64,000 bases of DNA from Gymnopilus junonius (GCA_015501075.1 JADNYJ010000206.1:1-64000), one strand, 5' to 3'; positions 47,094 through 58,234 are shown, counted from the first letter of the stretch. Notes: generated from the letters alone by a model not told the origin. Numbers and translations are program-made.

Positions 47094-50000
47094 CAGTGTT
47101 GTAAACTAAGGCCTTATTAACCCCCGAAATTTTCGTTAAGCCTTAAACCTTAAGTACTGGTCTTATTTAAGATTTGTATCTAAGGCCTTATTAAGGCTTA
47201 CATAAGGGTTGGTAAGCGTTCACGTGCACGGTTCATATTATCGTTGATGATGCCAAATTCCGCTCTCTACCTTACCGCCCAGTCCTGCTGAAGCATGCTT
47301 CCTGGCTGTGCATAACGATAACGCCGATGGTACAGCAGGACAGGGCAAACTAGTACCTATAGACCCTAGTATTCGTCGCCTGACCCCTCCAGCTCACCAT
47401 CATCGGGAATTCTTTCCTCGTCAGCCTCCTCGTTGGCAAGTAGCTCCATCAACCTGGCCTCTTCTGTGTAAGCAGTTCGTCTATGATCCCGTCGTCTCTG
47501 CTCATCCTTATCGATCTCTTTACGCCCTCCAAACAGCAGTTCCAAAGACCTTGGCAACCATCTCGACCGATTTCGACCATACGCCGCATTTGCCACACTT
47601 TCGGCAATTGTTGAGTCCAGGTCGAGGTCCTCCTCACGCTCTTTCTGAACCCACTTCGACATCTCTTTCCTCCACCCCGCCCGAGTTTTCACCAGCCCTG
47701 ACTTGTCCTGTGGCTCCCCACCTATGCTTTGATTGTCCGCCGCATCACCCTCATCCTCTTCGAGCAAGTCTGCATAACGCGGAACCACAAGAAGCTCTCC
47801 TAGCTTTGAATCCTTGTGGTTCTTTCGCTTTTCGCGGTCTTCGACGAGTCCTTCTTCCTTATGGGATGCCCGAATACTGGCGCCGACCTGAAGTGGAGTA
47901 AATGTTGGTATATTGTTCGTGAGTCTGTCTTTCTCATACCTTGGACATTTTCTCAAGCCTTGGCAGCTTCAAGCGATTTCGCAGCCATGTTTTCTTGATC
48001 TTTAGGTCAGAGAAATTTCGTTCCAACCCAGCCTGATTCACTGATATGCTCAACAGCATAATAGCAAAGTTTGCGAGCTCAGCAACAGATGAGTTGGTCC
48101 GAAAAACCTTCCAGACAGCCAACGGATTGTCGCCCTATGCCTTGTAAGTAAACCTTGTCACTTTAGATTATAATATACTTACGTGTACCTGTTGGAACGA
48201 TTCTTTATTTCTCTCCCAATCTGCAAATGCGCCTGTCCCCCCCAAGTAGCCCAAAAATGCGGTCGAAATCTCGGCTTCCTTTGTGTCATTCATAATTCTT
48301 TGTACCTCTGTATCTTCTGAATGTGGTCGGGATTGGACTCGTCTGTATGTCTATTGATTTTTTAGTGCACGAAATGACTCGTTCACTATTTTTCTGCTCA
48401 CCTGGAGCAAAATTGTGTTTAATGTGAATTGACTGACTTCGGCCTGGTCCCCAAAACGTGAAAGACCTTCGAAAGGATTGAGCACGAGTGTGAGGATAAA
48501 CATAGGCTGATCCATAGCCTTCCATCGCTTTTCGATCCTCTTCTTCATTCCAGCTGCGACCGAAGGTTTTGAATGATTTTTGAAGTACAAATAGATTCCT
48601 GCAAAGGTTAAGACAGCCTGATCTGGCCGCATTGCGTCACCTTGATTTAAGTTAGTTCCGAGACATATAGGCTCAAGGTCATCGACGACGGCCTTGAGAC
48701 TGCGCCAGAAACTCCCATCCTCTATCTGTTCACAGTTTTCCTCTGCTTCTGCCTCGAGCTTTAACTTCTTTGTATTCTTCTCCGCCCCTACCTGACCATC
48801 AATGATATCCTGCTTCCTCAATGTTACTGCTCGCCTCAAAGGATCTTTTAAATCAAACAGGCGATCAAATGCAATGAAGTGAGTTGTCCATCGAGTCATA
48901 TTTGCGATGAGGTAGGCAAGAATCTGCCCCGGTGGAGTTGAGCTCTCAGCCTGCACTTCGTCGAAGACCGAACGGACTCGGCCATGATTATTTATCCATC
49001 CAATGAGGGCAGTGGCTCTCTCGGCGACCTCAGCGGCCTCTTCATCCTCTTCAAAATAATCTCCAAGGATTAACTGAAACTAAAATATGCTGTCAGGCAA
49101 CTGTCAGATGGAATACTTCTTTTAGAACAACACTTACCTGATGGGCACAGCATGCAGTTCCAAATAACCATGGTCGCTTCTGAATCAAATCCTTCCTTCC
49201 TCGCTGACTCCCACCATCGTTATCACAGCAAAATCCTACAACAACGATGCCATAATCATCCTCGGCTTTGTCGATCATCTTTTCAAATGCCAGACACATC
49301 GAGGCCCCGTCTTTCTTGTGAGCAGTGGCAGGGATCAGGTCGATAAGATAGCACTGACACATTCAGATAAGTTTCAGAACCGATATACTGTTGAATTTCC
49401 ACTTACCTTTCCCTCAACTGTTAGATTGACACCGGTAATGGCATTCCGTGAGTCGTCTTTCCATCCATCTGAGGCAATGACTGCATATTCTCCTCGTAGT
49501 GTTTTCTTCATGTTCTGTGTAACAGTGGCATTTGCGTCATCAAGAAGGGGGCCAGATATTTGATAGCGTGAAGGTATGACCTCGCCGGCCGTCGAGTGAA
49601 AGAGGTAAAAGAGTTTGATTACTTCCGGATCTTCAGTCCATCGAAATGGTAGATTTGCTGATACCGTCGCTCGCAGGAACTGGGCCTGAACAACTGGAAC
49701 CTGCTCAGCAGTAAACGGAACCTGGATTCCTCGAAAAACTTTGAGCTGAGTTTGCTTCATGTGGTTTTCGACTTTGGCGATTATTTTCCTCTTCTGAGCT
49801 GGTACATCCCCACTGTCTTCCTCGTCCCTACCTCGCTTCTTTTTAGGCAGCACTGTCTCAGCAACACATTTGGCACCCTCAGATGCATACCGGCAGGGTT
49901 TACCCCCAGGGCCAGCCTTGCCCAGAATGTGCGCAGCCATGGATTCCTTTACTCCCAGCACGCCGCCAACGTCCTTTTTGCAAGCTAAAACCCGAATTAG

Positions 50001-50444
50001 TATAAAAACAGCAATCAGGGACCAGGGTTGATGGCCATGAGGCGTGAGCACACCTTCAATTACCCAAGATTCAGATGACAGCTTCAGTTTCTCCGGATCG
50101 TTGTTGGTGAGGTCGATGGCTAATCCCTCAGGTCGCTGGGCTTCAACACATCCAATGCAGTGAGCTCGTAGATGGGAGCCATTTTGCTTGGTCCCAGCAA
50201 TGAAGTATTGCCAGATGGGATGCCTTTTCCCCATAGTAGTGAGAGTTGAATAAAATTTTGATTTATCACACCCAAGATCAGCTTTGATCACCGGCGCACT
50301 GCTCCGTCACATAATATATTATTAGTCATACTTTCTAAGGCTTAACTAAGGGTTAGAACGACCTCGGCGTGATACTAAGCCTTAGTCTTAACATCAATTT
50401 AAGTCTTAAACCTTATTAAGGGCTAACCCTTAGTTACAACACTG
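47094..50444 (-). mobile_element. Complete hAT transposon, 3351 bp, with 8-bp target duplication
   Basis: The left end CAGTGTTGTAA at 47094 and the right end TTACAACACTG ending at 50444 are inverted repeats of the hAT type. The flanks are identical 8-mers, ATTCTCCT, at 47086-47093 and 50445-50452. Many copies of AAGGCTTA/TAAGCCTT-like motifs sit just inside each end. An intact transposase fills the interior. Perfect duplication and an open coding region indicate recent insertion and probable autonomy. Confidence 0.95.
47366..50234 (-). CDS. hAT-family transposase, intact
   Basis: Transposase of the enclosing hAT element. The N-terminus is a BED-type zinc finger (HPIWQYFI ... HLRAHCIGC). The RNase-H-like core has the first Asp in YAVIASDGWKDDSRN, the second in VGFCCDNDGGSQRGRKD, and the C-terminal hAT dimerisation region with the Glu in SVNQAGLERNFSD preceded by NPLAVWKVFR. 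Introns follow WVIE, VEGK, CCAHQ, TILLQ, SFQQ and KMSK, all resolvable as GT-AG with consistent phase; two use the AG (AATAG, GGCATAG) that avoids an in-frame stop. A long charged tail ends at 47366. No frameshift or premature stop was found over about 2.4 kb of coding sequence. ATG at 50234 precedes the BED finger; an in-frame ATG at 50291 is an alternative. Confidence 0.9.
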
Positions 50445-50783
50445 ATTCTCCTCGACATCGTCATCAACAGCAGTGCTTACATTCGATTAGATAACGCTCC
50501 CATGGCCTGAATCCGCAGTAAATACTACCTCGCGTTTGCATTTACCATCAATATCGTCCACTTACCTCTTAGTAGTATGATTATACATGACTCATCATTA
50601 GGTACATTTGTTTGTAACTTTATTGGTAGTAAGTCATTTGAATGCAAAGAATTTTACTTTGTTTAGCTAACAGTAAAGTAGATGATGATCACACTCCAGC
50701 ATGGTTGCACTCAACCGCGCTCAGAATCTCCCTCATGGATATACATGGTCATTTGATATATTGGAAGGAGCTAAACCATACAA

Positions 50784-50866
50784 GAGTGTTTGGTACAGTT
50801 GGTAATGTAACTGCTGATCTTTAGTTGTTTTCTTGTATGATTGGGTTCGAATCCTGCTGGTCGCTG
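50784..50866 (+). repeat. tRNA-like relic or tRNA-derived SINE head
   Basis: A good polymerase-III A box (TGGTACAGTTGG, 50791-50802) is followed 41 nt later by a consensus B box (GGTTCGAATCC, 50844-50854) with a T-stem-like context. T-runs follow at about 50870-50885. The 5' side does not pair with the expected acceptor stem, so this is not a functional tRNA gene. It fits a degenerate tRNA or SINE fragment within the mobile region. Confidence 0.35.
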
Positions 50867-50957
50867 TACTTTTTACTTTTTACACACCGTTAATATTAAT
50901 CATTGTTATTTGGAATGTTTCAAGGGAAGATAATAATATATTTCCTATATAATTCTT

Positions 50958-53181
50958 CTACTTCTTTGTTTGCTTTCGACCCCTCTTTTTCTGCTCTTGT
51001 TGTGTATTCTTTCCAGGAGACGCGTCAGGTCTCTTCGGGGCTCGGATGATGCGGCAAGGGCGTTGATCACCATCGGAGATCGGTTCGTTCTCGAGTTCAG
51101 CCTGCTTACGCTTCAGTCTATTCATAGCAATAGTTTGCCGCCTCTTTTCCTGAGCAGGATTACTCCCCCCAGCTTCGGAGGAGGTGATACTTGGTGGTTG
51201 AGGGCCTTGCAGTGGCAATGCCGGAATATTCATCACAGTGTTCATGATTGATCCCATTGGCTGTGCTTGATCCGGGCAGTCACGCAATATTGCGTCATTG
51301 ATCTGGCACCAGGAATTGTGTAGTCCGGAGCGCCGACAGGTTCCTGGAAATTCATCGGCAGAGGAGCCATGGGAAGGGCAAGGAGAACTGGATCGATTGG
51401 GGGGTCACCATTGAGAGCAGGCACTGGGTTCATTACAGTCGTGTTGTGGCCTTCTCCTATTACTGCAGGAGGGGAGTTACTTCCTAAATCACTGTTAGTC
51501 ACTGTGTTTTGGGAAATAGCAGTTATTGGAGGAAGTTCCTCCCCTCTCATGCGTGCAAATGCATATTCTATCGGCTCTGAAGGCCCGCCTATGTCCCTAG
51601 ATGAAATAGTCACCTCTATGGCATTGGCAGTGTTGGAAGCGACCCTGGAGTATGAGTTGTGATTGCCTTGGTGGAGGAGTTTGTTGATCAGATGTTCCAA
51701 ATATTGAACCAGACACAGGCGAAGTCTCGGCCTGTGTGCTAAAGATAGCATAAGGTGATGGTGCGGATGTTCCATTTTGCGATCCGTCACTAATCTCAGC
51801 CTGTGTGCTAAAGATAGCAGGAGATGGTGTGGACATTCCATTCCGTGATCCATCCTTGCGAAGACTTGCAACCAGAATTGCCAGTGATTCCTCATCATCT
51901 TCATCATCTTCATCGTCATTCTCCCGGTCTTTCGGCAGGATTTGCCTGAGTCAAAGTCTCAGATGGTACTGTTTCTCCTGACTGCTCTACCTCCGGTGCT
52001 ACTTGTGCTTGGCTCATTTGAGATGGCTCTGGAATCCGAGTCCCGACATCATTCTCACTGTCCGTTCCTGGTTTGTGAACCACTCTGGACGCTCGAAACA
52101 TCCGGGCTGGAAAAATCGAGTAAGTCAACCATGTTTTTACTAGTTTATGATATGCTTATGGAAACAATTATGCACATGTCTCAAGAAAGAAAGGTAGAAG
52201 TTCTTGTCGAAATCAGCATATGCTTCTTTGAATGTACAACCAGCAGTGTTCTTAGGTCCAAAGTAGTACCTAAGGCTTGTTAGCTGTAGCGCCTCTGTAA
52301 TGATCTTTGTGACTCACTCCTGTCGCCAAATCTCACCATTGTCTGCTCCATATGGACCTGCAGCCACAACTTGAATTACCCAACCTGTTACGTCGGAACA
52401 TGCCTTCAGGGCATTCTTCAACACTTCAGGTAATGCTATGACTGCACTGTAGAATGATGATATCAGTGATATTATTATTCAGAGTATCGTCACTGTACCT
52501 CTGATAATCCTCAGCTGTCTGCTCCTGCTTCTCTTCCTCTTCTCCATTTGCCTGCAGGCCTTTTTCACGTTCCTCTTCCCATTTCCGGAGCTCTTCATCA
52601 ATCTTCTCATTCACCTCAGCCGCTTCCGCATCCAGCATGAATTGGGAAATCCCACGACGTATCTTCATCTTGTCACGTCCACGTGTGAGGCCTAATTTAC
52701 CTGCCTCCTGGTCAACGGCTGCTTTGACCTTGTCAGCATAGAGCTTCTGATAAATTTCAACTTGCTGTGGCTTGCATTGCTTGGACTTGTGTACTTTTTT
52801 GTCAAGATTGAGTGCACTGATAAATTGTGATACATCTTTCTTGTCAGAATGTCTTGCTGGGTTTCCGTTCCATTGGAACCACCACACAATTTGCTGGACA
52901 CATTGTGAGTCTCGAAGAATACATTGGAGTCAACTGAAACTGACCTTTTTGTGCTCTATAACTGCACTAGTCAGTTTTTCCTGTTCCTCATGCATGAGAG
53001 GATCTGTCTCTGGCTTGTCTGGGAAGAAAGTCTTTCGCATCGGCCAGGCCTCAAACCACGCTGATTGACAGTGACTGAAGAATCTGTCAATGGACTTCTT
53101 CTTCTGAGCCTTGTGATAGTCTGGTATTTGGAGCTTCAACCATTCTAGCTGCTCTTTACTCGTTGTCCAATGTTTCCCCAT
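50958..53181 (-). CDS. Unrecognised multi-exon protein of the iteron-bounded element
   Basis: Family not identified. Exon 1 from 53181 reads WLKLQIPDYHKAQ ... FEAWPMRKTFFPD, then splices at a GTCAGT donor to QIVWWFQWNGN and a charged helical segment rich in Glu/Lys (VNEKIDEELRKWEEEREKG) up to about 52500. A later exon contains GWVIQVVAAGPYG and TLRYYFGPKNTAG. The 3' half is a long low-complexity, acidic-to-polar region containing NDDEDDEDDEESLAIL, with the phrase AIFSTQAE repeated twice. It ends in a basic tail (KKRGRKQTKK) at 50958. Proteins of this style recur in mobile regions of agaric genomes, so a transposon accessory role is plausible. No catalytic motif seen. Internal exon borders are approximate. 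Confidence 0.5.
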
Positions 53182-53241
53182 GTGTTAACCTGCTGATAGA
53201 AATTATTAACTGTAAATCGCACATATGACTGGTCAGAACTC

Positions 53242-53301
53242 ACTCTCGTATTGTGCACAATCCACTTGCTCTAGTACTGTGCACGGTCAACTTACTCTAA
53301 T
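53242..53301 (-). repeat. Right iteron cluster, inverted relative to the left
   Basis: Contains GTGCAC at 53253 and 53279 with ACTCT/CTCTA blocks between them, in the opposite orientation to 46761-46852. Its outermost 23 nt pair with 46780-46802. A further CACTCTAGT lies at about 53325. Confidence 0.65.
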
Positions 53302-53607
53302 ATGGTTTGGGGCGAAAATCAAGTCACTCTAGTCCCATGCATAGTATAATTTGGATTATACTGTCAGGTTTCGAGCTGGTGAGCTGAACCACTTTGTCCG
53401 AACCAAAGGATGGGTCATATGGACCTTTATTTCTGATATTGCAATTCTGATTTTTTATCAGACCATTTGGCGTACCTGCATGCGGAATGAACTACTGCCG
53501 GTATCTGAGAGACTGAGCCTCACCAATCACCGTAAGCACCTCCATTCTCTGTACTATTTAAGCATCCCATTTCCTGACAATGCACATCAACATCTATCAT
53601 ACACGCC

Positions 53608-54395
53608 ATGAATCCTTCTACCCAGACATCTGATGGTCTTTCTGAAGGTCGCCCTTCAGACACATCATTGGGCACCTTTGTTAAGGAACTTGCTGTCACT
53701 CTTCATGAAGTAAACAGTTGTCAGTATCATTCTTCATATGCTCTGCAACCTTTCTCATTTCTTCCCCTAGCCGTCGTGTTGATGACTCAATATATAGTGG
53801 ATGGAGTTCTCAATGAAAGTACATTCTCCTTTCCTCTGTATGATTCCTGCCATCAATCTTTCATTTCTAGATGTCCACATTGGTGTTGAGACTGCTGACG
53901 ACCGCTCCCTGGTTTTGCAACCTCCTGTTGCTGCCGAAGCAGATAATTATGTTGTTATTCCAGCTACGGAAGGCAATGCAGATACAGGTACGATCACAAT
54001 CACTGATATGCTAATTATATTTGACCGTTTCTTTGACCCAGCCACTGCGGCAGTGCCCTCAGCAGCTTCCGGCTCCAATACTGTGATTGCTGCCCCTATT
54101 CATGCTCCCCGTTGGTATGCAGTTGTCATTGGCCATAACCCCGGCATTTTTCAAGGGTCGTAAGTCTTATCTATCTATCCTCCATGTTATGAATATACTA
54201 AATCAGTTGCTTAGCACTGACATCCCTTCCAACATTGACCGTATACCTGGTGGACTGGCCCTCAAATTTGAAATGGAGGCAGAGGCAAGAGCAAAGTTTG
54301 ATGATCGCCTTCACGCTGGGCTTGTGAAGCGTGTCAACTTGGTCATTTCTGAGGCAGTGGTGTCATTTGATGAATATCATGCAGCTCACCAGTAG
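53608..54395 (+). CDS. Protein with RNase H1 hybrid-binding-like domain
   Basis: Multi-exon protein. The first exon starts at 53608 with a Ser/Thr-rich stretch (MNPSTQTSDGLSE). The middle exon runs from ATADD-like acidic sequence to PRWYAVVIGHNPGIFQG. The last exon, after a GTAAGT...TTAG intron (about 54162-54213), reads IPSNIDRIPGGLALKF and EAEARAKFDDRL, ending at TAG 54393-54395. WYAVxxGxxxGIFQG followed by IPGG and an alpha helix matches the small N-terminal hybrid-binding domain of RNase H1 (also seen in caulimovirus protein VI), without an RNase H catalytic domain. It sits in a transposon-rich region; binding of RNA-DNA hybrids is inference. Joining of the first two exons is unresolved. 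Confidence 0.5.
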
Positions 54396-54699
54396 ATATC
54401 AGGAGCTAATATCTGCCACAGTTTGTGTAGCACATGTCACCTGCCATAGATGGATATTTGCCATATTGGCCTTCTATGATGATCTGTTTGACCTCTTCTC
54501 GATCTAAGGGCGATCAAGTGAATAACTCCTTTGGGATATTTCAAATACCTGCTGCCTGATTTATGTAGTTATCCCCTTTTCACCATGTGATTCACCTGTT
54601 ATCTGGTCTTTTCTCTTATCCGTCTAATTGAACTGCCTCAGTCATCTCACCTCAAAGTCAGAAGGGAAAGTTGCTGGTGAAATTCAGACATAATATTAT

Positions 54700-55402
54700 T
54701 TACGTAGATGAGATTGTTTCGGCCAGCTTTCCTTGTAAATCCATCGCCACCTCAAGGACATGTGCTCTGAAGCCTTCCAACAGGTGCTTGATCTCGACAA
54801 ATTCTTCCAGTGGTGTATTTTGTCAAAGGATCGACTCGCAACGGTTGCAACTCAACACTCTCTCCTTGCAGGTGGCACATCCATTTTCCTCATTCAACCT
54901 ACCATGTTGTCGACCTTGAGTAGCATCAATTTCTTCATCTTTCATGACTTTGAGATGACCATGCGGTTCTTGGCTATCTGAAATGGTGGCTGAAATATCC
55001 CCATTTTATCAAAATGCGAAAAGTGGGTGGGTTTTGATGACTTACTGCTACCTTGCCCCTCAGTTGCATCAATCTCCTCGTCCTTCATGACCTTCTCATA
55101 TGTGCCGTCTGAAGATCCAGCCCATTGGTCTTCTGTCTTTGAGTCTTTGCTGGCCTTTCTGGAAATAAAAATTGACTGCATTGTATAGATTGAAATAAAT
55201 AAATTTATCTTACTTTTCTTGACGTTTGTTCCTCATACGAATTGCATTTGCTGCACGGACTTCCACTCTATGGCTTCGAAAAAAATCAGGTTTCAGCAAA
55301 TGCTGCAAGAAAAGTAGAATAATACCTAGCCACATATCGTTGTTGCTTCGTCATGCCATCTTTGCCAATGGGATTTTGCTTCTTTGGGAGACTAGCCATC
55401 AT
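54700..55402 (-). pseudogene. Small repeat protein with CxxC pairs; one in-frame stop
   Basis: Unrecognised protein. Starting at 55402 it reads MMASLPKKQNPIGKDG, then after an intron SHRVEVRAANAIRMRNKRQ. After a further intron it holds two copies of KVMKDEEIDAT, encoded at 55063-55095 and 54921-54953. The two copies use different synonymous codons, which shows the peptide was conserved by selection. A CATCKERVLSCNRC segment gives two CxxC pairs, possibly zinc binding. TGA at 54825-54823 follows ESIL, yet the frame continues open as QNTPLEEFVEIKHLLEG to TAA at 54702-54700. The stop could be a CGA-to-TGA change. Probably a mobile-element accessory gene. Confidence 0.45.
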
Positions 55403-57192
55403 GAGTTGTAGATCGATATGTGCGACCAAGTATGCGACCACTGACTCCGGGCTAAATAGATTTGGGCAGCGTGGGGATTAATATCCAGATCAAGGGAGTG
55501 TGCGACTGAATGTGCGACTGAAGAGCACATGAAGCGTGTGTACAATTATCCAGATCAAGCAGAGTATGCGACCTGGTATGTGACTACAGCCCAAATTCAG
55601 AGGCAATCTGGCATCACATGATCAAACAAGCGCGCGTGTCAGAACACTCGCATACAGTGTCTGCCCGTACGCTCACCTCATTACCACTCAATTTCCATAG
55701 ATAAATTATAACTAAATGGTAGCAGGCAAATGCTAGAATGCTTGGACTGCATGAGGGATAATAATCACCATTTACAAATAAGTAGCTGCTTGAACAGTTG
55801 TTTACCTCCCTTGTCATCCTTAAAGACATGGCAATTTGATGAAGAGTAGAGTGCGGATAGCCAAGGTGCTAATCTTAAGGATTGTACATTACTTATATGT
55901 TTAATTTGAATGGTATTTTACTTTCCTACATCTGGTATCCATCTGTCAGGGTCCAATTTAACTTGCTTGCTCAAAGTTCCTAGTAAATTGTCTATATCTT
56001 CATGAGTTTTCCATATCTCTTGAAAATTTGCATGTGTTTGAGTCTCTACAGCAATTACTTTCAAAATTAATACCTCCTAAAGGTCTTTTTTTGGTCACCC
56101 AAAACCAACTAAATCGCATTTTTTGGAACTGAAGCTAGGAATATATTTTTTTTTTGACACAGCAGGAAGGTTGGGGACACACATTTACACCATAAAACCA
56201 TATTTTTCGACAGCATCATAGATTGCGGAAGGTGAGAAGCTGAAAAAATAGCATAAATGACCCCATCACTGTCTATTTCCAAAGTTTGATTGTTGTTCGA
56301 AGTCATTCATGGATGGGCATATTTCACATAGATTATGGTCAAACATGTTTGCCAGTAGAATTTGACAATGTTCACTACTTAAATACATTTATTCAAGGTT
56401 CCTTAGTGTAGTTGTATCCTTAGTCTCATGCAAAGGTCAGTACCTCCTCTTGACACCATCATTGACCACCCAAATGTGTATGCCAACAAAGTTGTAAATC
56501 ATTTGGCCTGGTCAGTTTCTGGAATCTTCATTGGTTAGGCTTACTGTACTTATAAACCATCTCAATCAATTGCTCTGAGAAATTTTTACCATCCTGTAGT
56601 TATAGTCTTTGACCAGATGGTTTAATGATGCCACCACATATGCATTATACAGAAGGTTAAATGAATGGATGAATGCTTTGGATTCCTGTACTTGCAATGT
56701 ATTTTAACTAACTCCCTCCAGAACTCTGGTACCCTCTCATCATTACTAGCTTTCATTAAACAGTTCGGAAAGCTAGTTAATAAGTTCCATTCTGGATAGG
56801 GCAGATAAGGTCACACACAGTCGCCCACGGCTCTCCTTGAAGTGCCCAAAAAAAACTGGGCCAGGCAACCAATTTAAATTCTCTGTACTTAGTTGTATAA
56901 TGCATTCAATACAAATCCAATTCATCCAGTATTATGTCTAATAAATATGCTGTAGGTACATAATAAAGTTAACTACGATTTTTCAACTCCTTTAGTTTCC
57001 TCTGCTTGTTTGATAATTCAGACTCGACGGACAGAGATGGCATGGTGAACATAATTTGGATCTCGAATTCTGTTCATTAATAAAATCAGCGAGAATTTCA
57101 ACAGTTAATATAAGTGTTACTCACTGCTTGCTAGGACTTCGAAGTGCAGACCTTTTCTTTGTTGTTTTAGACAAACGACCTCGCAAGAGTGG
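55403..57192. other. Non-coding mobile-region sequence with short repeats
   Basis: 55430-55600 contains several TGTGCGAC/TATGCGAC copies and two copies of TATCCAGATCAAG, which look like subterminal repeats of an element. From 55620 to 57192 the sequence is AT-rich with no recognisable gene. Confidence 0.45.
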
Positions 57193-57579
57193 TCATGGAT
57201 GCAGTGTATTGTCATGTTCAATGGTCGGTCGAGTCCCTTGTTCAGAATTAGAGGATGAGGCTTGCTGAAGTAATATTCTTCCTGTTCCATAAGTAGTTGA
57301 AAATCCCCCTGGCAGAGTTGTACCATCCCCGGCATGCTGGTAGTAAGCTTCGAGGGTTTGAAGAGCGCGGATAATTATTGACTCTGGAAGAAGCTTGCCA
57401 TATTCAAAAGGGATGAGCTCGTCATTGGGGTCGTCATCTGATAATGTTGGAATACTCGTCTTATCGAACATGGTGAGGTTCGAAATGTATGCCGCTGATG
57501 CCCTTGCGTCGACGCAGGGGCGCTCAGAGCATGCCAGGGTGCCAATGTGTTGGATGGCAATTTCGGCAAATACCGAGAT
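57193..57579 (-). CDS. Hypothetical protein fragment
   Basis: An open minus-strand frame with credible composition: IGTLACSERPCVDARASAAY, then MFDKTSIPTLSDDDPNDELI, then a helical part LPESIIIRALQTLEAYYQHAG, ending at 57193. The frame is open upstream of the first ATG (57471) to about 57580, with a stop just before. No family recognised; it may be an exon or a relic of a gene in the transposon cluster. Confidence 0.3.
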   Translation of the reverse strand: MSVFAEIAIQHIGTLACSERPCVDARASAAYISNLTMFDKTSIPTLSDDDPNDELIPFEYGKLLPESIIIRALQTLEAYYQHAGDGTTLPGGFSTTYGTGRILLQQASSSNSEQGTRPTIEHDNTLHP

Positions 57580-58091
57580 TAGATCAGTTCATTGGGACCA
57601 TGCGTTATCCGAGACTTGTCCATCTTGCCATCTTTCCTCATCGACCTCCTCGCTCACCTAAATGATCGCAATCACGCTGGACACCACACCAGGAAGTACC
57701 TCGGCACATTCGTGACTGGTGAAATTGGGGAGTCGGGTTGGAGACGCGGCATGTGGACTATCGGCTAAGGTGCGTATCGAACTCGATCGCCATTTCACTT
57801 TTCTAATCATTGAGTTCGGTTTGCCGCTTGTCTCTCGACTTACATGCGTACCTCGTCTTATCGCATTGGAGGATAACCCTAACTGACTCCCAACGGCTCA
57901 ACCTTTGACCTATCTCGAGGCTCTCCATGTGCCATGAATGCGCCCCTTCAGTCATCAAAAGCAATGGTTTGCCCGGAAGTAGGAACCCAAGTTCCCTCCT
58001 AATTTTTACCAGGTACGCTCTCCCTCATTTTGCTTCTCTTCTCCTATTCCATTCCATGGCATGGCGAGCTCACACAAGCATGCTGGCCCTT

Positions 58092-58234
58092 CTCTCTACT
58101 CAGGACACGGCGAGCGCACCAAGCATGCCAGTTCTTTTTTATTTGTGATTTTTGGGTGTCTCCTCTCTACTCAGGACACGGCGAGCGCACCAAGCACGCC
58201 GGTTCTTTTTTATTCGTAATTTTTTGGTGTTTTC
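58092..58234. repeat. 71-bp direct tandem duplication
   Basis: CTCTCTACTCAGGACACGG recurs at 58092 and 58163 and the units stay similar through the GCGCACCAAGCA and TTCTTTTTTATT segments. A more diverged third unit (GGCATGGCGAGCTCACACAA) precedes at about 58058. It lies just upstream of the dioxygenase gene, in its likely promoter or 5' intron. Confidence 0.7.

Larger units (their letters stand above)
46780..53301. mobile_element. Putative 6.5-kb element bounded by inverted iterons, with nested hAT
   Basis: The inverted iteron clusters at the two ends resemble subterminal transposase-binding repeats. Between them are an unrecognised minus-strand gene (50958-53181), a tRNA-like relic and a complete hAT element inserted later. 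No DDE transposase other than the hAT one is recognisable, so it may be non-autonomous or use an unknown enzyme. The exact termini and target duplication are not evident. Confidence 0.45.

Noticed and set aside
47308..47901. Long plus-strand open frame, Pro/Ser rich
   Set aside because: It is the antisense of the charged C-terminal tail of the intact hAT transposase.
53240..53301. Iteron cluster considered as a CRISPR-like array
   Set aside because: Repeats are short, degenerate and without spacers, and the organism is a fungus.
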